Shown here: in pieces, positions 61,247-64,000 of the stretch | Layout of the letters: every line of letters begins with the position of its first letter | Numbering within the stretch: position 1 is the stretch's first letter | NCBI RefSeq assembly: GCF_002158905.1 | Contig: NZ_CP021431.1 | Span: 1,550,001 to 1,614,000 of the forward strand | Direction: 5' to 3' | Source of the DNA: Yoonia vestfoldensis | GTDB taxonomy: Bacteria > Pseudomonadota > Alphaproteobacteria > Rhodobacterales > Rhodobacteraceae | Length of the DNA stretch: 64,000 bases | The notes under the pieces: model-generated | Database searches by the model: none | Told to the model about the DNA's origin: nothing | The model's input: only the letters and a program-made list of their open reading frames with translations | Made by a program: the position numbers and the translations under genes

Positions 61247-62589
61247 CCCTTGGCCCCACGCGACAAGCCCGATGAATTGGGCGCCAGACCAAGGACGATC
61301 ACGGCCACGAATAAATAGGCGTTCGCGGGCATCTCGAGTGAGAAGTCGAGCAGCGAATGAAGGCCCACAATCACGACCGCGGCAAGGGCAGCATCCGACA
61401 GATGTGACACCGGTGTCACGATCTTTGACAGGCTCCGGCGCAGCAGGGCCAGCGCGACAAGCCCAGCCAAGACAATCGGCAAACTGCCCAGAACAATGCC
61501 CAGCTCTGACCACAGGGCAAGATAGGTGTTATGGGCAAGGTGCCAATCACGGTCGGGGCTCACGGGCAGGCGTTGATAGGCACGGAATGCCTCGCCAAAA
61601 TTGTCGAGCCCGACACCAAGCAACGGATTTGCGCGGATCATATCGAGAATGTTCAGGTAAAGATCGATCCGCACGCTCGCATTGTCCGCAGTGCTGCCAA
61701 GGCGTTCTGCGACAGCGCCACCATAAAGCAATGCGACCATGATGAGACTAAGCCCGCCAAGAAGCACCAGAGCGAGCGCCACTACACCGACCAGACCTGT
61801 GCGTCCGACAATACGCCGCAGGCGCAAGATCACCACGAGGCTCGCGCCAACAAGTGCTACGAACAGCCCCATGCGGGACGCTGTTGCAAAAATGGCCGCA
61901 AGACAAAGCAGCGCCACGGTCGCCAGAACAAGCGATCGCATTCTGCCCTCGAGTGGGCTTGCGCGATGTCCGCTGCGGTGCTGCCGGCCCACGCCCGTGT
62001 CGTCCGCAAGCGCGCTGGCCAAGGTCAGGCACATCCCCATCGCAAGGAATGTTGCAAAGGAATTGCGGTTCACAAAAGGACCGGTGGCAACGCCGTCATA
62101 CGCGGGCCTCGTGAAAAAGAGCCATTCCGTGCGATCAATGGTGATCAACCCGTAAACCGCGTAAAACAGAAACCCGACCACCAAAATCGTCGCATAATCC
62201 AGCGCGCGCTGGCCACGCGTCAGCGCCTGCAACAGTGTCCAGCCCAGGGCGGCATAGGATAATTGCCGGATCAGCCCATAGATAGCATCGGTGTCGGACG
62301 CCGCCCCGCCAACAAGCAAGACATGCAGACATAGCCCTGTCAAAAACACCAGATAAAGCGGGGCCAATCCCGGCGCACCATGGGTCAGAAAACGGATGTG
62401 TCGGTTTGACCGTACCAAGCTATATGTGACGATTGCGGCGGCAAAAAACAGGACGCTTGCAAACATCAGCCACCAATGCGGACGAAATCCCCCAACCGCC
62501 ATCGGCGCGATCACAACGACCGCCAAACAGATCGCGGCCGCAACCCGCACAGCCCATTGCGTCCGTATCCCAGAGTTCGCCTTATCCAC
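61243..62589 (-). CDS. O-antigen ligase/polymerase family membrane protein
   Basis: A 448-residue protein with about ten membrane segments and Wzy-C motifs: GPFVNRNSFATFLAMGMCL, NPLLGVGLDNFGEAFRAYQRLP and WHLAHNTYLALWSELGIVLGSLP. GTG start. The second Wzy-type gene of the locus, GC-rich unlike the one at 39948. Ordered hypothetical protein, ligase, phosphatase, kinase, with overlaps at each junction, so the four form one operon. Confidence 0.88.
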   Translation of the reverse strand: MDKANSGIRTQWAVRVAAAICLAVVVIAPMAVGGFRPHWWLMFASVLFFAAAIVTYSLVRSNRHIRFLTHGAPGLAPLYLVFLTGLCLHVLLVGGAASDTDAIYGLIRQLSYAALGWTLLQALTRGQRALDYATILVVGFLFYAVYGLITIDRTEWLFFTRPAYDGVATGPFVNRNSFATFLAMGMCLTLASALADDTGVGRQHRSGHRASPLEGRMRSLVLATVALLCLAAIFATASRMGLFVALVGASLVVILRLRRIVGRTGLVGVVALALVLLGGLSLIMVALLYGGAVAERLGSTADNASVRIDLYLNILDMIRANPLLGVGLDNFGEAFRAYQRLPVSPDRDWHLAHNTYLALWSELGIVLGSLPIVLAGLVALALLRRSLSKIVTPVSHLSDAALAAVVIVGLHSLLDFSLEMPANAYLFVAVIVLGLAPNSSGLSRGAKG

Positions 62590-63262
62590 GAATTTCTCTC
62601 CGCAGGGCGTTCAGGAACCTTTGTCGGTCGAGGGCAGGCAATGCGTCGGCGATCCGGTCGACAATGGGGCGCAGTTCTGCCATCTGCACGTAAAGCGAGG
62701 CGGCAATTGTCACACCACGGCCAGAGCCGATCAGAACAGGCAGCTCCCCTTCCAGCAGGCCGCCATTTTGCGTCAGCTGTTCTGGTGAAAAGGCGAGTAG
62801 TCCGATCCGGATACGGTAGAGGATCATGGCCAGATCGGTTGGCGCCAGCGCCAAAGAGTGCCGGAGCATCTGGTCCACAGCAGCAAGATCACCCGCGGCC
62901 AGTTGCTCGACCGCCAAAACGGCATGTATCTCCGCCAGTTCCAGCCCCGATGCCTGCGCATGATGCGCCTGGATCGCACAATTGTCGGTAATTGCCTGTC
63001 TGACTTCTGCGGCTTGAAAGGACAATCCCTGCGAAGAAAGAAGAAACAGACAGCTCGACAGCAACCGGCGTTGGTGACGGCTTCCCGAGGATATCGGCAA
63101 CGCAACAGGAGGATCCGTCCAGAATAGGATAGAGGACGCCCTCTCGTCGGGACCGACAAAGGCTGCCGAAAGCTCACGTGATGCAAGGCCGGCACTCACG
63201 GCGCCGAGCGTCACCAGAATAACCATGGCTGCGATGGAAATAATTGCCGTAAATAGTTTCAT
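62582..63262 (-). CDS. Membrane-anchored hypothetical protein with TPR-like helices
   Basis: A 226-residue protein with one N-terminal membrane segment (LFTAIISIAAMVILVTLGAVSAGLA) and a periplasmic helical region (AEIHAVLAVEQLAAGDLAAVDQMLRHSLALAPTDLAMILYRIRIGLLA) that looks like TPR-type repeats. It overlaps the ligase start by 8 bp and heads the small operon. Probably an accessory factor of polymer assembly; no known family recognised. Confidence 0.7.
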   Translation of the reverse strand: MKLFTAIISIAAMVILVTLGAVSAGLASRELSAAFVGPDERASSILFWTDPPVALPISSGSRHQRRLLSSCLFLLSSQGLSFQAAEVRQAITDNCAIQAHHAQASGLELAEIHAVLAVEQLAAGDLAAVDQMLRHSLALAPTDLAMILYRIRIGLLAFSPEQLTQNGGLLEGELPVLIGSGRGVTIAASLYVQMAELRPIVDRIADALPALDRQRFLNALRREIRG

Positions 63263-63395
63263 TAAGGCACTGTAAACTTTATTATATTCATGATTAAAGC
63301 TTTTTATAATGGCTCTTGAGTGAGACTGATCTAACTTTTACTACCAAAATGCAACTGATTGTCGACCTGAAGCGACAAAATGTGGGAGCAGCCAG
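63263..63395. promoter_or_regulatory. Divergent promoter region
   Basis: 133 AT-rich bp between the minus-strand polysaccharide operon and the plus-strand channel gene. Both need promoters here; individual boxes are not certain enough to place. Confidence 0.4.
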
Positions 63396-64000
63396 ATGGA
63401 GCCGGTAGCGGGAATTGGGGCAGGCTTTGCGCAAGCGATACTTGGTCTCGCAGACTTGCTGAAAGGAACCTCCGCCCCGGGCATGGTTGCGCTTACTCTT
63501 TTTGTGGCGACAGGTGGGATGATGCTGATAGCCCATATCCGGTTTTTGCGGGCCTGCTCCTATCCCAAAGACCTTACCCTCGTGCTGAAAACAAAGCAGC
63601 GTTCCATCACGCGCGCACTGGTGACGGGCCTTCATATACCACTGCCAAAGCGAAATTACGGGCCAGTCTCCGCACGTCAGATGCGGGTTTGGACAGCTTT
63701 TTGCGACGAATTGTTGTACACATCAGATGCATCAGGGCGCGCAGCCAGCCCCATCGATCCAGCATTCGCGCTGTCGCGCGAGGCGCTTGGTCTGCGCCTT
63801 GGCATCTGGCGCATTGTGCCAGCGACACTGGTCGGCATTGGCCTGGTTTTGACCTTTCTTGGCCTGATCGCCGCATTGCGAGAGGCGGGCGTTTCCATCA
63901 CCGCATCGGGAACTGATCCCGATATGGTCAAACAGGCACTGTCCGACCTTTTAACGATCGCGAGCGCGAAATTCATCATGTCGCTCGCAGGGCTCACCGG
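63396..64000 (+). CDS. ZorA/MotA/ExbB-like proton-channel protein, partial
   Basis: The frame from ATG 63396 (GGGAG upstream) is open to the window end (201 codons). It has an N-terminal membrane segment (MVALTLFVATGGMMLIAHIRF), a cytoplasmic stretch, and then IVPATLVGIGLVLTFLGLIAALREAG followed by LSDLLTIASAKFIMSLAGLTG. These are the paired pore helices of MotA/TolQ/ExbB channels and look closest to ZorA of the Zorya defence systems. The ZorA-type tail and any ZorB/C/D partners lie outside the window, so a defence role is possible but not shown. It faces away from the polysaccharide genes. Confidence 0.7.
   Translation, partial: MEPVAGIGAGFAQAILGLADLLKGTSAPGMVALTLFVATGGMMLIAHIRFLRACSYPKDLTLVLKTKQRSITRALVTGLHIPLPKRNYGPVSARQMRVWTAFCDELLYTSDASGRAASPIDPAFALSREALGLRLGIWRIVPATLVGIGLVLTFLGLIAALREAGVSITASGTDPDMVKQALSDLLTIASAKFIMSLAGLT

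Overview
The window comes from an alphaproteobacterium, most likely a member of the Rhodobacterales (Rhodobacter/Roseobacter relatives). Pointers are the DUF6456 and DUF6477 small-protein families, a pyrrolysine-free MttB-type methyltransferase, the GC-rich codon use of the core genes and the style of the exopolysaccharide locus. This placement is inference from gene content; no rRNA or other marker is in the window.

Layout. (1) 1-6.1 kb, core: a DUF6456 regulator (partial), DUF6477 protein, MttB-family methyltransferase with a frameshifted tail, guaA, and two tandem lipoproteins separated by a decayed copy of the guaA 3' end. (2) 6.1-16.0 kb: a leftward peptide-use cluster made of an S15/CocE-type hydrolase, an HTH regulator, an oligopeptide-binding protein, DppB-, DppC-, DppD- and DppF-like subunits and a C69-like hydrolase. 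The last five genes are chained by 4-nt stop/start overlaps. (3) 16.1-34.8 kb: an integrated element starting in a truncated tRNA-Arg(CCG) 3' end, with integrase, excisionase-like protein and P4-type primase. Its cargo looks like a defence island: two unrelated GIY-YIG-type proteins, a WYL regulator, a PcfJ-like protein, an ADP-ribosylglycohydrolase homologue split by a complete IS66 element, a DUF2779 nuclease and a coiled-coil/winged-helix protein. (4) 34.8-40 kb: a NusG paralogue, two small genes (one put out of frame by a pentanucleotide repeat), an XRE regulator, a second tyrosine recombinase, an IS630 remnant and an intact IS630. (5) 40-63.3 kb: a large exopolysaccharide locus, nearly all on the minus strand. 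(6) At the right edge, a ZorA/MotA-like channel gene runs out of the window on the plus strand.

How the genes fit. GalU and ManC make UDP-glucose and GDP-mannose. A GDP-fucose synthase, a UDP-sugar dehydrogenase, an SDR epimerase/dehydratase and a CMP-sugar transferase diversify the precursors. A WcaJ/ExoY-type sugar transferase starts the repeat unit, GT2 and GT4 enzymes extend it, and FkbM and a second methyltransferase (now carrying an amber stop) decorate it. A flippase and one or two Wzy-like proteins export and polymerise it, and a Wzc-type tyrosine kinase, translationally coupled to a PPP-type phosphatase, controls chain growth. No Wza-type export porin and no gmd gene were seen in the window.

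The strongest candidates for undescribed biology are the GIY-YIG/WYL/PcfJ-like module at 22.5-28.1 kb, the IS66-split ADP-ribosylglycohydrolase, the 186-residue membrane-protein paralogues at 21.6 and 57.6 kb, and the phosphatase-kinase coupling in the polysaccharide locus. Several genes carry single lesions (homopolymer, pentanucleotide repeat, amber codon) that may be real or may be assembly errors.
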